Shown: positions 35,390 through 47,734 of the stretch, piece by piece
Layout of the letters: each line of letters opens with the position of its first letter
How positions within the stretch are numbered: the stretch's first letter is position 1
DNA from: Elgaria multicarinata webbii
Lineage: Eukaryota > Chordata > Lepidosauria > Squamata > Anguidae
Length of the DNA: 64,000 nt
NCBI RefSeq assembly: GCF_023053635.1
Contig: NC_086188.1
Coordinates: 384,501-448,500, forward strand
Direction of reading: 5' to 3'
Notes under the pieces: generated by a model
Told to the model about the DNA's origin: nothing
Database searches by the model: none
What the model saw: only the letters and a program-made list of their open reading frames with translations
Made by a program: the position numbers and the translations under genes

Positions 35390-38300
35390 ATGGACTCCGC
35401 TTTGCAAGTGGCCGAGGTGGAGGTGGAGGTGGAGCCCTCCGGGCCCGGCAGCAAGTTCGAGGACATCTTCCGCCTGCTGTCGGAGGGCTCCTTCCCCCCC
35501 AGCTTCTGCTCCATCAAGAGGAAGAACCTGAAGCGCTACGCCCAGAAGTTCATCGTGGAAGGTAGGAGCGGGGGGCGGGCGGGCGGGGGGCACGCTCGCC
35601 CGCCCACCCCCACGGGGCTCCTGGGCAAAGGGTGTGCAGCTTTGCCCGGTGGCAGGGAGATGCTGCGAAGGGCAACCCTTCTCAGAAGCCCCACTGGGTT
35701 TGGGCTTTGGCAAGGCCCGGGGCCCAGGGCCAGCCTCGGAGACGGGCCTCTTTCCCCACTGTGAAGGCCAGGGGAAGGAGCCCTCTGAAGGGCACGGCCC
35801 AGGCGGGGGGGCTCCGAAGTCCCTGGAGATCTAGTCTAAAGCAGGGGGTGGGGGGCCTCTTGGACTCCATCTCCCATCAGCCTCCTGTGGCCAGGGAGGA
35901 GGGCAGCTGCAGAGTCACGCCATCTGGGAGCCCCCCCCCCCCACTCTAAAGGCAGAGGGACGTCAGGCTTTCTGCCGTTCGAGTGACGGTGACCTGCTGG
36001 CTTTGCTTTATGGAAGCTGCGTGGGGCTCTCTGCTAGGGACAAAAGCCAACGTAAATGTGCATTCATTAGGAGCCTGCCTTTGCATCTCTGAGGAAGCGC
36101 TCAAAGTGTATCAGCACCCTTGTGATGCAGTCCTGCGGTGGGGCCCATGGGGCTGACTCCCCGGTAAGGGGTTTTTTGGCAGCGGCAGCCTTAACTGCAA
36201 TGAATTCCCTCGGCAGAGTTGGGATTGGGCACTCTGGACGTGGCCCACAACTGGCAGTGTCCCGGTTAAAGGGTTAAAAGCAGCACCAACCCACCGGCTA
36301 TGTCCTGACCATGGGGGGGGGGGGCTGCTCGCTAAACAACAGTCACCCTCCCACACCTGTGTCTGGCCTGGGCCAGGGAGGAGGAGGGGGGAAGTCAGAC
36401 TAGAGAACAAGGGAGAGAGGCGATAAAGCCCGGCTGCACAACCTCACACCCGGGGGCCACATCCGGCCCTCTGGGGTTCCCCGGAAGGCCCCTCCCCCTT
36501 CCCTCCAACCACCGGCTCGTCTACCGTTCCCCCCGCCCCCTGACGTTTAGCTACTGGCAGGAGGAGTGCGAAGCTGCAACATGGCCCCGCCCCCTTTGCC
36601 CCCAGCCCCACCCATCGCTGGAACACCCCCCCCCCCACGAGGGCTCCTCCAGAATGGGATTTGGGGCCCAGGATGAGGAAGGGCTGGGCGTTCCTGTGTC
36701 ACAACAGGGAGTGCGGGGGAGAGGGCCAGGGCCTGGGTTGGGGGGCGCTGTGGGGCGACGCAGCCCGGGCTCTCTCTGGCACGGCCACTTGGCCTCTCCG
36801 TCGCCTTCTGCAGGCGGCCGCCTCTACTACGTGGGTCCAAAGAAGGAGGAGAAGCGGGAGGTGGTGGTGGAGGCCGCACGGCGCCGGCAGGTCTTCCTGG
36901 ACTGCCACTTCTCCGACCTGGGCCACCACCTGGGGCAGAAGAAGACGGTGCACCGCATCCAGGGCCGCTACTACTGGCTGGGCATCGTCAAGGACGTAGT
37001 GGACTGGGTAAGCGCCAGCCAGGCCACCCCACCGGGGTCTCTGGGGCTGCCGGCCTACGGGCCCTCGCAGGCACTGCCCTGCCTTGGGCCAGACTGGGCC
37101 GGCTGCGTGGTTGGCGGCTCTTCAAAGCCCCTCCTTCACCACTGTCCCCCCCTCCACCACCACCACCACTCTCTTTGGCCCACAGATCAAAATGTGTGAA
37201 ACCTGCCAGAACGCGGAGCAGAGCAAGAGCCTGTCCAGAAAAACCCGGCCTGCCAAGGCAGAAGCGCCGTGGGAAATTCTAGGACTCGATGTCTACGGTC
37301 TGTGTCTGTGGCGGGGATCCGTCCCCGGGAAAGTCTGTCTGTCTGTCTGTCTTTCTTTCTGGCATTTATCTCGCCCCTGCGCTGACCCCCAGCTGCCATC
37401 AGGCCTTGTCAGCGCCCCAAACACGGGGAGTTCGGAGCAGCGCAGGGGGCACGGGAAGCTCCCTGCCCTCCTGGCCACTGAGTGTCCGCTTTGGATCTGA
37501 CGTTCCCAGGGCCTTTCCCGGAGTCTGCCCGGGGCAACGCGCATGTCCTCGCTGTGATGGATCACTACACCAAGTGGGTGGAGGCCCTCCCGCTGCAGAG
37601 CAGAGACGCGCCCTCGGTGGCCAAGGGGCTGGCCTCCTTGTTCTACAGGTGCGCCCCCCTTCCCCGGTCCAGGTGTTTGGCTGGCACTCAGGTTTGCGGG
37701 GGGCAGAATGGCGGAGCTGGGGAAAGGCCTGTTGTCCCGGCAGGCAGGGGGAGGGGCGGGCTAGCGGAGGACTCGGGGGTCTCCAGAGGCGGCCTGCGGG
37801 CCTCAGCCTGCCTTCTGCTAGAGTGGCCCCGGAGCCCTCTGCTGCTGCTGCTTCGCTTCAGGGGGCTTTTGTGTCCACATCTCCCCCCCACCTTGGTCAT
37901 TCACCACGTCGTGTGTGCAGAAAGCGTCCTAAGAGCCTAACCGAAGACTGCTGGATCCAACCCGAGGCCCACCTCGCCCAGCCTCCGGCCTCCTGCAGGG
38001 CCCAAGTGCCAGAGGCCGGCCCTGCTGCTCCGCCCCAGCAGCAGCTGCCACAGCGACATTTTCTTCCTGCTGGTTTTATTGCTTTACTTGCTGTTTTATT
38101 GCTTTTAATGTTTCTAATGTGTTATTGCTTTTAATATTATATGTATTTTATTGTAAGCCGCCTTGTGAGGGCTTCGCCCCGAAAGGCAGCCAAGAAACGT
38201 TTTGAATGAATGAATGAATGAATGCAAAAAGCGTCCTTGAATGAGGGCTGCCATTCATGTAAGCCCCCTTGCACTTTCTTCATAAGGTTTGGAGCGTCCA

Positions 38301-40707
38301 AGAATATCTTCTGCAGCCTCAGCTGGGACTTCTGCGAAGAGGTAAAGCTCCCCCCCCCCCCCATCAGCATCTTCCTTTGTGAGCCCTGGAGCTCGAGTGG
38401 GGCAGAGCAGACGTTCTGGGGCGGAGGTGACGGAAAGCTGCGTTCTGCGCACGCCCGGGAGCCCCCCCTCCCCCCCCGGCGCTGCAGGAAGGACTCTTCT
38501 CTCCTCCTTGGATTCCAAGTGTTCTGTAGGCCTGCTGCCATTTCTCCGTGGCTAGAAGGAGCCGGAGGGTCTGTGCAAAAGAAGGACCCCCCTGCCGGGC
38601 TGCTGCACGTGCAGCGTTTACGGCGCACAATTGGCCTTTCCTGGGTGCAGAAAAGCAAAGCGGGCGCCTCTCAGGAGGGCTGAAGCGGCTTGCATCCCGT
38701 CCGCAGGTGGTCCGGCTTTTGCTGGAGAGGTGGAACATCTCGCAGATGCTGACCCCGGCCGACGCGGCTGGCTGCCCCAGCCCGGATGGACAGGCCGGCG
38801 AACTTTTGAAATCCTCCATCTGCAACGTTGTGAACGAGAAGCCGAGCGAGTGGGACGAATCCCTCGAGCCGGTTCTGTTTGATTTCCGCACGTCCATCAG
38901 TTCCGTGACCAAATACACCCCCTTTTTCCTCCTGTACAACAGATACATCTGCCTGTCCTCAGAGGTAATGCAGCTTCCCAAAGTCTACACCAGAGAGGGC
39001 AACGGGGGGCTGGAGGGGCTGAATCCTACTGAGCCTCTTTCCGCCGGTGGGGGGGCTAAATCCCTCTCGGGAGAAGCCCCTGGGGGCCACCACCTTCCAG
39101 GGTGGGCGGGGCCAGAGGGGCCAAGACGGCCGGAGCAGGGGCTGGTCTGAACGGGAGGCCGCGGGCCGGCTGGATGGCTGGCTGGGAGGGCCGAAGTGCC
39201 ACCCTTCCCCCCACCCCCCGTGGCCTGAGTGCTCGACCACCTCCTGCTCCCCTCGTGTGTAGGAGATGTGCAGCCCGAGCCTGGCCAAGACCTGGACGGG
39301 TTGTAAAAACGAACGTGGATTGGTGTCCTGGGGGTGGTGGCAATAGCCTTCTCCCGGCCAAAGGCCACGCAGCCCAGTGAAGCGGGAGCGGAGGGTGGCG
39401 GCATCAGCCCCTCGCTTCTCTGGCGGCTGTTGGAGGCCTGACGCCACCATGCCCGGCCTGGCTGCCGGCTTGGCCTCCTCCTGAGCGCTCCTTGGGTTCC
39501 CCCCACCCCCTCTCCCCTCCTCACCCCTCCTAGGCTGCCTACATGATGGCCCCCTCGAAAGAGCAGGGCGCCAGTCCTCTGAAGGCCCCCGGCCTCCCGC
39601 CCTTCGCTGCTGCTGCCCAGGAGCAACAGAACGCCGTGAAGGAGGTGGTGAGTGCGGGCGCTGCCCAGTGGGGACGCTTTCCCTTTCGGAGCGGCCTCCT
39701 TTCAGCGAACACCTTGACGTGCCCGTGGCCCTGCTTGCGAGGAAGAGGGGGGCGCCCAAGCAGCTCCTGCGCACAAATCGAGGACGGAGCGAGCTTTTCT
39801 GTGGGACGGGCTCTGCCTCAGGGTCTTCGTCATGCGGCAGGGTGGGCTGGGGGTGCGAGGGAGCGACGATAACGCAGCTGCCCTGGCACGGATCAGCCGG
39901 GGAACAGCCACCGGGGGGGGGGGGGAGTTCAGGCCCGAGGCGATGGAGCGACGCTTCTCGATCCCTTGTGATTCCGCCATTGCAAGGCGGGTCCCGCCTG
40001 GGCAGCTCAAGGAGGGGCCCTTTCGGGTCCGCCACAGCGTGTCCTGGGGTGGCAAAGGGCTGCCAGGCACGTGGCTTTAGCGTTAGGGGACGGCAGGGCA
40101 GGGCGCTGGGGCTGGTCCCATGGCTGCTTCATGGGCGGCAGCATCCTGACTTGCAGTTCACGCCTCCTACATGTGTGTGACTTGCTGTGTTCACACCTGC
40201 TGGCAAGCGGTTTACGGATCCCTTGGGGCTGCCCTGTGTGCACATGCACAGTCACTTCTGTACAGAGGGGGCTGTAGGAGAGGGGGACGCGGGGTGGGCA
40301 GAGACGGGGACCCTTCCAGGGGCCCAGGAAAGAGCCCGTTTGGGCTTCTGGTTTCTCTCTTCATTTAAAATGATCAAAGGTCCCACCTGAGGCCTCTGTG
40401 TAGATTGCCCCGGGTTGCTTGGAGGAAGCGGGGGAGGGGAACAGATGGATGGATTTAGGAAGAAATACCTATGTGATGCCGAAGTGTCGTTCGAGGCCCC
40501 CGAGGCCTCGGGACGGGATGGAGCGTGAGCTCCATCGTGAGACCGACCCCAGGCCCTCCGCTTCCTCCCCAGGTGATCGCCAACATGGCTGCCGCCTACA
40601 AACAGGAGCAGAAGAGTGTCAAGAGGAAAACGAAAGGCCTCTCGGCCTCTCTGACTTACAAAATGGAGGACGGGGCGTTCGGGAGCAGCGGCGAGCAGAA
40701 GCCCTGA
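35390..40707 (+). CDS. GIN2: GIN2-like domesticated integrase gene (gypsy/Ginger integrase-derived host gene)
   Basis: This host gene was built from a transposon integrase. Exons: 35390-35561, 36814-37007, 37186-37297, 37510-37648, 38287-38341, 38707-38964, 39534-39647, 40573-40707. The sum is 1179 nt (392 aa plus stop) and every junction agrees in phase. Residues about 60-130 form the integrase H2C2 zinc-binding domain: H89, H95/H96, then C126 and C129 in KMCETCQ, with the family-typical RYYWLGIVKDV. Residues about 150-310 are the integrase core (PWEILGLDVYGPF, AVMDHYTKWVEALPLQ, SSVTKYTPFFLLYNR). The acidic triad of active integrases is not fully recognisable, so a binding or structural role is likelier than DNA joining. 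No terminal repeats or other element genes accompany it. Overall it resembles vertebrate GIN1, but I assign GIN2 because that paralogue is described in fishes, reptiles, birds and marsupials. Its molecular function is unknown. Confidence 0.82.
38040..38225 (+). repeat. LINE-like 3' end with (TGAA)n tail
   Basis: T/A-rich body, TATTTTATTGTAAGCCGCCT, AGGCAGCCAAGAAACG and a terminal TGAATGAATGAATGAATG tail, the mark of target-primed insertion. It lies in GIN2 intron 4. Confidence 0.6.
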
Positions 40708-42103
40708 AGAAGCGGAAGACGGGCCCGTTTGTGGCGTTCCGAATCGAGACCGCCTTGCCCCCGGAGCAGAGCATGTCGAGCGCAAAGAAAACAGGCTGAA
40801 CGTAGTTCTGGCGTGGCGGCCGTGCATGTCTGTCTGTGGACACGGCGCGAGATGGGCCCTTGAATCAAGCCCTGGAGTTCTGCGGGGGGTTGGCGGCCGC
40901 CCACGGCTCTGTGGAGATGAAGGGGCCACGGGAGCTGAGGCAGCCATCTTGACCTGAGCCACGGAGGGGCGCTGTTCTTTGTGGCACGTGTGCAACGTCC
41001 AGGAGTTGGGTTTCGGCCTAAGGAGTTTGACTTCAAGTTGCACGCTGGATGGCCTCGGGCGTGCCGCGTTCTCCCGGCCCCGGTATTCCCATCTGTAAAA
41101 TGGGGTTATTTATTACTGTTTGTCTCCATAAGTGAACGTGTTACTTAGTTCTTGGTCATTCCTACGCAGGTGCAGAAATTACTCTTAGGCCCATCATTCA
41201 GCGTCTTAATACATTTCATTTCCCATTTTAAACGGACAGGCAAGTTTCTCGCTCTTAGGACTGTGAAGATATGCTTGGAAGTGTGCGGCCCACGGCGTGG
41301 CACAACCCAGGCCCCCAGGAGGTGGGGCCGAGCAGTATTATTGGGGGCCGAGCAGGGCCTTCGGGGGCACCGCCTACCCCCCTCCCCTGGAGCAGCAGCA
41401 GCAGCAGGGCACGTTGTGCAAAGGTGTGTGTGCCTGCAACACGCCTCTTCTTCAGAGGCGAGGAGGCTGCTCAAAGAGCTCTCGGCACGAGCGCAGCATT
41501 GGCACAGTGCCGAGCCGTGTGGACGTGTTTGGCTCCCAGCGGTGCGCCCGGGCAGGAGAGGGCTTTTGCGCACCACAGAAGGGTTTCTGGGCTCTTCCGG
41601 CCTGGGTCTGCCCCACTGGGGGGTGGGGGGAGTGAAGAGCGCCTCCCTCCGGCTTTCCTCCCAATAGCAGGTCAGCCAAATCCATCCCCTCCCCCTGCTT
41701 GGCTTGGGCTAGCTGAGCCCAACTCGAGGGAAGGGGTCTCGGGTGGGTGGAAAGGAGGCCTGTGAACCAGCCCCGGACAACCCAACATCCCCAGTTAGGC
41801 ACCAGATTTATATCTGGGGCCAGCCGAAATGCCCCAAGAAGGGGCTTTTGAGTTCTCCCAAACTCCTTGTCAGGTGTCCTCAGGCAGCGTGCGCAGGTAA
41901 AGCCCACCTTGCCAGAGCAGTCGAAAGTGAGGACCCCGGACTAGCTGCGTGAGATTGCCGTGTCTGCACCTGCCCGTGATCCGGGAGAACAAAGCGCTCT
42001 GGGGTGAATCAACCCCTGCTTTGGCGTTGAGCTGAAATGAGGATGGCGAATGGTGTTGCTCCACGTCCACCCTTGGTCTCTGTGAATATGTAAATGATCG
42101 CCT

Positions 42104-42109
42104 AATAAA
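42104..42109 (+). terminator. GIN2: Candidate poly(A) signal AATAAA of GIN2
   Basis: This is the first AATAAA I see after the GIN2 stop; it implies a 3' UTR of about 1.4 kb. The upstream sequence from 40708 has no other gene signature. Confidence 0.5.
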
Positions 42110-42424
42110 CGGCTTTGGCCTAATATAGTTCTGCGCCCGCCTTCCGTTCGTGGCTTCCTGATCTCGTGAGCGGCCTAAAGCAGCCTCGTGGGGGTACTGA
42201 GCAAGATGCCCAGGTAAGGAGATGCCTGACAGCAGCTCTGTGCCTCTGCAGCGCTTCCCTTTTCCAGGCCCTGTAATGGAATGCGATCAGCTGGGTCTGA
42301 GCTGACCGTTAGTTTAATGACCAAATAAACAAACAAAAGAAAGCTTTTGACGAATGCTGTTTAAATGTGAAATGTATTGTTAGATAGGGTGGGTGAAAAA
42401 ATCCACATAAGGACATTTTATGTT

Positions 42425-42710
42425 CAAATGTTTAATTTGTAGATTCTGTGAGAGTGCAGAACATGGAATAATGGGCATAAGTTATAGGGAGCCAGTTTCT
42501 GGCTGAACATCAGGAAAAACGTCCTGACTGTTAGAGCTGTACGTCAATGGAACCAAGGATCTTGGGAGGTGGCGGGCTCTCCCACACTGGGGGCCTTCAA
42601 GAGGCAGCTGGGCAGCGACGCGTTCATTTGGATTCCTGCATGGAGCAGGGGTGGGTGGGCTTGATGGCCTCAGAGGCCCCTCCCAGCTCTGCTATTCTAG
42701 GGTTCTGTTT
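42425..42710 (+). repeat. CR1 LINE 3' end
   Basis: Parallels the copy at 29800-30210: CTGAACATCAGGAAAAACGT, CTGACTGTTAGAGCTGTACG, CTTCAAGAGGCAGCTGGGCA and the GCTATTCTAGGGTTCTG end. Confidence 0.8.
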
Positions 42711-42834
42711 CAAAGCCAAGGGCGTTTCTTCTCTGGCTCTCAAAGCTTTGTTGTATCTCAGAGGTGGGGAACCTGTGGCCCGTAGCGGTGCCCCAGCGGG
42801 CCAGCAGAGAGAGGAATTCCTGCTACCTCCAGTC

Positions 42835-43060
42835 TCGATGATGGAAGACAACAGTGATGTCGGGAGATCCAGGTTCGAGTCCCCACTCGGCCATGGAAAC
42901 CCACTGGGTGGCTTTGGGCCAGTCCCAGACTCTCAGCCCAACCTACCTCACAGGGTTGTTGCTGTGAGGATAAACTGGAGAAGAGGAGGATTACGTACAC
43001 AGCCTTGGGTTCCTTGGAGGAGAACAGGTGGGATATAAATGTAATCAATCAATCAATAAC
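42835..43060 (+). repeat. Sauria-type SINE
   Basis: B-box-like GGTTCGAGTCC, CCATGGAAACCCACTGGGTG, CAACCTACCTCACAGGGTTG and the tail TGGGATATAAATGTAATCAA with (ATCA)n. The 5' head is diverged. Confidence 0.75.
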
Positions 43061-43089
43061 TGAGGATTCCCTGGGCACCCCTTGCCCTC

Positions 43090-43175
43090 CCAGGTGATTC
43101 CTGCATTGAGCAGGGGTTGGACTAGATGGCCTAATAGGCTCCTTCCATTCTCTGCTATTCTATGATTCTATGACC
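43090..43175 (+). repeat. CR1 LINE 3' terminal fragment
   Basis: GATTCCTGCATTGAGCAGGG, GGTTGGACTAGATGGCCTAA and the ATTCTATGATTCTATGA terminus. Confidence 0.8.
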
Positions 43176-43649
43176 CAGTCCCAAGAGTGCAGAAGGGACT
43201 GGACCAAGGGATGACTTAGTCTGGTAGTGCACTAACGCTCATTTCCTAGAAGGTGTCGGCTTCTTTGCAGCATGAAGCTGGAAGAGCTGCAGGGAGAACG
43301 ATCCAAAATGCATTTTATCTCTGGAGCGAAGTGGCAAAAACATTTCACCGGGAAATCCCTCAGCGACAAGCTGCTTGGCAGGAGATTGAAGCAGACCGAA
43401 GGAAGTGCGGCTTCATGCAGTGCGTGGTGGGCACGCGGAACCCCCTGCCACCAGAGCCCAAAGGGGATTCGGGCAGCTCAAAGGCCCAGGCCCGGGCATG
43501 GCTAGCCAGAAGACAGGACAGGCCCGCCTCTCCCGGCATGCCCCGAGGGGGGTGGGGTGCAGTCCCGTCACCCCACCCCCGGCCTGGCTATTCAGTCCTC
43601 CTCTATCCTGGCTTTATTTGTATTCTGGATTTATTTCAGCTCTACGCCG

Positions 43650-44820
43650 GCCTATAGCTGGAGCTCTGTTTCTACTGCTGGAGCGCCCTCTTCGGCTGGG
43701 GGCGCTGGGGGCGGCGGCACCGGTGGGGCGCTGCCGGCCCGCATCTCCCTCTCCCGGGCCTTCCTCTCCCTTCGGGGCCACGTGCCCGGGCCCGCGCCTC
43801 CGGCTGCAGAGGGGGCGTGGCCCGGGGAGGCGCCGCCCACTTCCGACCTTGGCCCGGGGAGGCGCGCCGCAGCCCCCGCTCCTCTGCCGCCGCTGCTTTG
43901 CCCGGCCGGCCTCTCCGGTGCCAGGAGGGGGCCGCGGCCTGCGCCTCCGCCTCCCTCCCCCGCAGGTAAGGCTCGCAGCGCCCCGGGCGGGGATGGAGAG
44001 GGGCGGGATGGAGAGGGGGGCTGCCCAGGGCGACCCCCCCCCCGGACCTCAGCTCACCTGGCGGCGGCGGCGGCAGCATCAGCAGCAGGCGGGGGGAGGG
44101 CGTTTGCCCGGCCCCTCCTCACCTGCTCCCTGCGGATGCCCGGAGTGGAGCCGGCGCCTGGCGGGCGGGCGGGATGCCTACCTGCCTGCCTGCCTGCCTG
44201 CGGGGCAGGGGCTTCTCCAAGCTGCGACCCCCCTCGCCTCAGACAGACCCCCGCCCCTATGGACGCCGGGTGTGTGTGGGAAGGGAGGGGGCTCTCTGGC
44301 CCTCGCCCTGCCCGAGGGGGTGTTGGGGGGGCTGGAGGCGGGGGCGGGGGGGCTGCGCTCTCGCCAGGCGCCTCCTGAAGCGGCTGCTCAAAGGGGCTCC
44401 CCGGGGACCCCGCCCTGCGTGTCTCCCCACTGCCACTCCTCATGCCCCCCCCGGTGTGTCGGACTACAATTCCCATGAGCAGCAGCAGCCAGCATGGCCG
44501 GGCCGGCGTACTTCCCTCCCTGGCTTGGGCCGAAGAGTCTCTCCTGAGGCGCTTGAGCCCCCCCCCCCTTCGCTTCCCAAATCGCTGCGCCCCCAAGAGA
44601 AGGCGGGGCGGGGGGGCACTGGCAAGCGCCCCCCCCCGGGTCTGCCGGCCTGGGAGCGAGCGAGGGTCTCCTCCCCCCCCCCCGACCCCGCACTGGCCTC
44701 CCTCGCAAAGGGCTTTGACCCCGGGGCACCCCGTTTGCTGCATGCGGGGGGGGAGGGGAGGGGGGACCCCCCCTTGCCCCCTCCTCCGGCCCCTCGCATT
44801 GTGTTCTGCACACAAAACAA
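43650..44820 (+). promoter_or_regulatory. ABCB9: CpG island; probable ABCB9 promoter and non-coding exon 1
   Basis: This is the longest CpG-dense island in the spacer. A strong donor (CGCAG|GTAAGG) marks a possible exon end at 43965. The first coding ABCB9 exon has its acceptor at 48950-48951, before the ATG at 49066, so an upstream non-coding exon is required and this is the best candidate. The long open frames here on both strands reflect GC bias. Confidence 0.5.
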
Positions 44821-45173
44821 AACAGCATGTAATGGTATTGTGTGCATATGTGTCTGACAAGTAATGGCACTGAGGGTTCACACAGCCATGTCCCGAAACT
44901 CATTTAAAGCCCTGCATCCTTTCCCTCCTCAGTCTTCCAATCCTTGTGGTTAGAGAGGTTAAAATCGAAAACTATAGTGGAGGCCTGAGCAGGAAAAAAG
45001 AAATCCGAGCGCGTCCCCTCAGATCTGCTGTCTAAGGCACACCTGATCCGTTACTCTGAGGGAGACCAAGCTGCGGACTGTGTCCTTGGCAGGTTTCCCT
45101 GGTTATAGCGGGAAGAACGGGGTGGGGTGGGGGGTGTCTGCTGGTGGGAGAGAGGCACAGAAACGAGAGCTGG

Positions 45174-45370
45174 AGAGGCCTAGTGGTTAGAGTGCCAGAC
45201 TAGAACCAGGGAGACCCAGGTTCAAATCCTAATGCTGACACAGAGTTTACATGGTGAGCCCAAACTAAACCCTCTCCCTCATCCTAAACTACCTCACGGG
45301 GTTGGTGTGAGGATAAAGGAGAGAACCGTGTATATGCACAAGGGGCAGGGTACAAATGTAATTAAAATGT
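45174..45370 (+). repeat. Sauria-type SINE, near full length
   Basis: A-box region TAGTGGTTAGAGTGCCAGAC, B box GGTTCAAATCC, CTACCTCACGGGGTTGGTGT and tail GGGTACAAATGTAATTAAAA. This is a pol III SINE, not a tRNA gene, because no cloverleaf closes around the boxes. Confidence 0.8.
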
Positions 45371-45769
45371 AATTATAAATTAATCTTATAATTCTTAAAT
45401 TAATCTGAAAATTGTTAGTCGATAAATGGGTTGTTACCTAATTAAAGAAATCTTAAGTTGGTTTAGGTTTCAGTCTTAATAAATTGAACTATTGCTTATA
45501 TTTGGATATGGGTAAAATCACGATAGCTTCAGGCATCTGTAATTTGTATAACCCCTTATATTAGTAAGAAGAAGAGTCATTATTACATGAAGTTTGCCTG
45601 TTTAATTTGGAACACATTTCTTTCTTCATTTTCAGCTCTTTTACCCCACTGTTCAGACTCTCAGAGCCGCTTTACATGAGAGAATGAGCAAAGAAGAGAT
45701 TCCCCACAGGCTTATGATATAAAAACCATGACGGGGAGGGAAGGTTTTAATTGATTTAAAAATTAAAAT

Positions 45770-46060
45770 TAGTATGATTTAGATTTATAGCCCAGCTTTC
45801 ACCTTTTGACCCTCAAGGCAAGGCACGTGCACATAAAACCTAAATTCATGCTAATTCGGAACATAGCTTCACTACAGGGGAGAACAACATTGAACTCATC
45901 CACTTCCAAAGGCTTGGGGAAAGAGCAGCATCTTGACGTGCCGGCTGTATGCGTGCATTGAAAGCACCAGGCGCACCTCGGGGTGGGGGGGAGGGAGCTC
46001 CACAGCCTTGGGGGCCACCACAGAGGAGGCCCTTTCGCACACCAGTCACCGCTGCCCCCC
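45770..46060 (+). repeat. Unnamed LINE-like repeat segment
   Basis: GATTTATAGCCCAGCTTTCA, later GAGGGAGCTCCACAGCCTTG, GGGGGCCACCACAGAGGAGG. The last block recurs near 48098-48112 (GGGGGCCACCACAGA). It appears to be an internal part of the 11286/47735 family. Confidence 0.45.
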
Positions 46061-47734
46061 ACGCCCCGAACCTCCGAGTGCCGCAGTATTGATAGCAGGG
46101 CCTGTCCTGCTGAACTTAGGCCCCGGGCTGATGTCTCAGTTGGCCGTTGCAGCCCTATAAATAAGGAGCCCCTCGATTAGAAGATTGACGGACTCCCGAT
46201 AGCTGGCTTCTCCCTCTGCTGCCACAAGCTTCAGCTGTAACAGGACGCTGCAGGGAGGTGTTTTTCTGTCCTGTTTCTCCTGTGACAAACCGCTTGGGAC
46301 CACTGCATCAGGAAGCGTTATTTTTGTGATGCACACCTGAGCATTGAGGGGAGGCGAGACCCCAAAACGGAGAACATCAGAGGTGCCTTCTGTGGCATTT
46401 CTGTTCTCAGCCCTACGTCGGGGCCTGTGCTCTTGCATTTTGGGGTTTGGGCCCCCACTGTTCACACTTTTCTCTCGCACCAGCGCTCACCTGTCTGTCT
46501 ACCAACCCAGGACGACTTCCACGAAAACTTCTTCCACAGTAACAACAACAAAAAGGTTTTGTTGTAACTGTGAAGCATAACTGCCCTTCTGGTGCTGTGA
46601 GTGAGATATTTCAACTGCTCAGATCTGTGATCACAGCCGGGGAACGGTTGGGTTTACGTCCTCTCCCCAAACTCTTCCCACAGATGGTGGAAAGTGAGAG
46701 CGGGGGTTCTAGTCCACATGAGTGTCCCTGAAGGCAGAGCCAAGGGAGCAGGACGGGCTCTTGGCTAATGAACCCGCAGTGCTGGTGGGCAGAGCGGCCC
46801 GCAGCCGGTAGGCCTCAGGGGCTGCCTAGGACGGCAGAGCTGACGAGGGTGGCTTGGGCAACCTTTGTGGGTGGGCGGGGGGGGAGGGCGGGCAGGCAGG
46901 CAGGCAGGCAGGGCCGGTGTCAGCAGCTGGCCTGGTGGAGTGCCGCCCGCTGACACCGGCCTAATCCCATAGCATCTGCCTGCCTCTCTCCCCCGCCCCC
47001 CAGATGCGGCTGGCATCGTTCTTCCAGATTACATAGATTGGAAGACGGGGCGGGGGGGGAGGATCCTGTGTGGGGAGAACCCAGTTTACGGCCCATTTTT
47101 TCCAGTAGTGGGGCTCCCAGCGGGGACTGGTTGTGTTTTGGGGGGGGGTTGAAAAACCTCTTCAGGAGGGACCGGCCTTGTTCCATCTCCATGGCAACGG
47201 CCAGGAGGCCTGCAAGGCCAAAGACCCGTTAGCCTGGGTTCTCCTGAAGGGTTTTAGCGCTGCTGCTTCAGAGAGGAGGATACCGGGATTTGGAGGCCAG
47301 CCGGCCAGCCCACCGGCTGGCCTCCTATGGGAGGTTTTTCTGTGGGCACGGCTGGCATTCGGAGCGCCTGCTGTTCCCGCGGCCCCCTCCCACCCGGGAC
47401 GGACACGGACACACACACACCCACACCCCGGAAGAGAAGGGAGACGTTGTCCAGGAGCTCCTGTGGCCCGTGTGTGTGTGTGTGTGTGCGCGTGTGCGCT
47501 CACGCGCTTGAAGTTGACTTCTAACATGAAGAGGAGTTTGGGTGGGGGCAGTCGGGGGTGGGAAAGCAGTTGGAGCAGCAAAGTGGGGCCCGTGGATTGG
47601 ACTCGTGGGGGGACCACGCCATTCGCACTCGGGGCCGTCGCCAGAGGCTTCGAGGCCACCAATGCCCCGTGGTTGGTTGGTTTATTCGAAACATTTCCAG
47701 TTGCCCTTTAGTCCAAAGGCTTATTCTTCTTGTT

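Larger units (their letters stand above)
42110..43650. other. Repeat-rich spacer between GIN2 and ABCB9
   Basis: No coding exon was found. The stretch holds a CR1-type LINE 3' piece (42425-42710), a SINE (42835-43060) and a second CR1 3' end (43090-43175). A short open frame at 43253-43657 has no recognisable product. Confidence 0.6.

Noticed and set aside
38959-40035. 358-codon minus-strand open frame
   Set aside because: It is antisense to GIN2 exon 7 and flanking introns, with GC-driven composition and no recognisable domain.
40419-40799. Alternative frame ending ...KKRKTGPFVAFRIE over the last GIN2 exon
   Set aside because: It does not join in phase with the upstream GIN2 exons, whereas the frame ending at 40707 does. 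The basic stretch is probably 3' UTR.
43405-44478. 357-codon plus-strand frame and several rivals in the CpG island
   Set aside because: Overlapping long frames on both strands are expected where stop codons are depleted by GC richness. The Pro/Ala/Gly-rich product matches nothing.
45174-45250. tRNA gene suggested by A and B boxes
   Set aside because: The boxes belong to a SINE head. The sequence continues into the SINE body and no cloverleaf with a closing acceptor stem forms.
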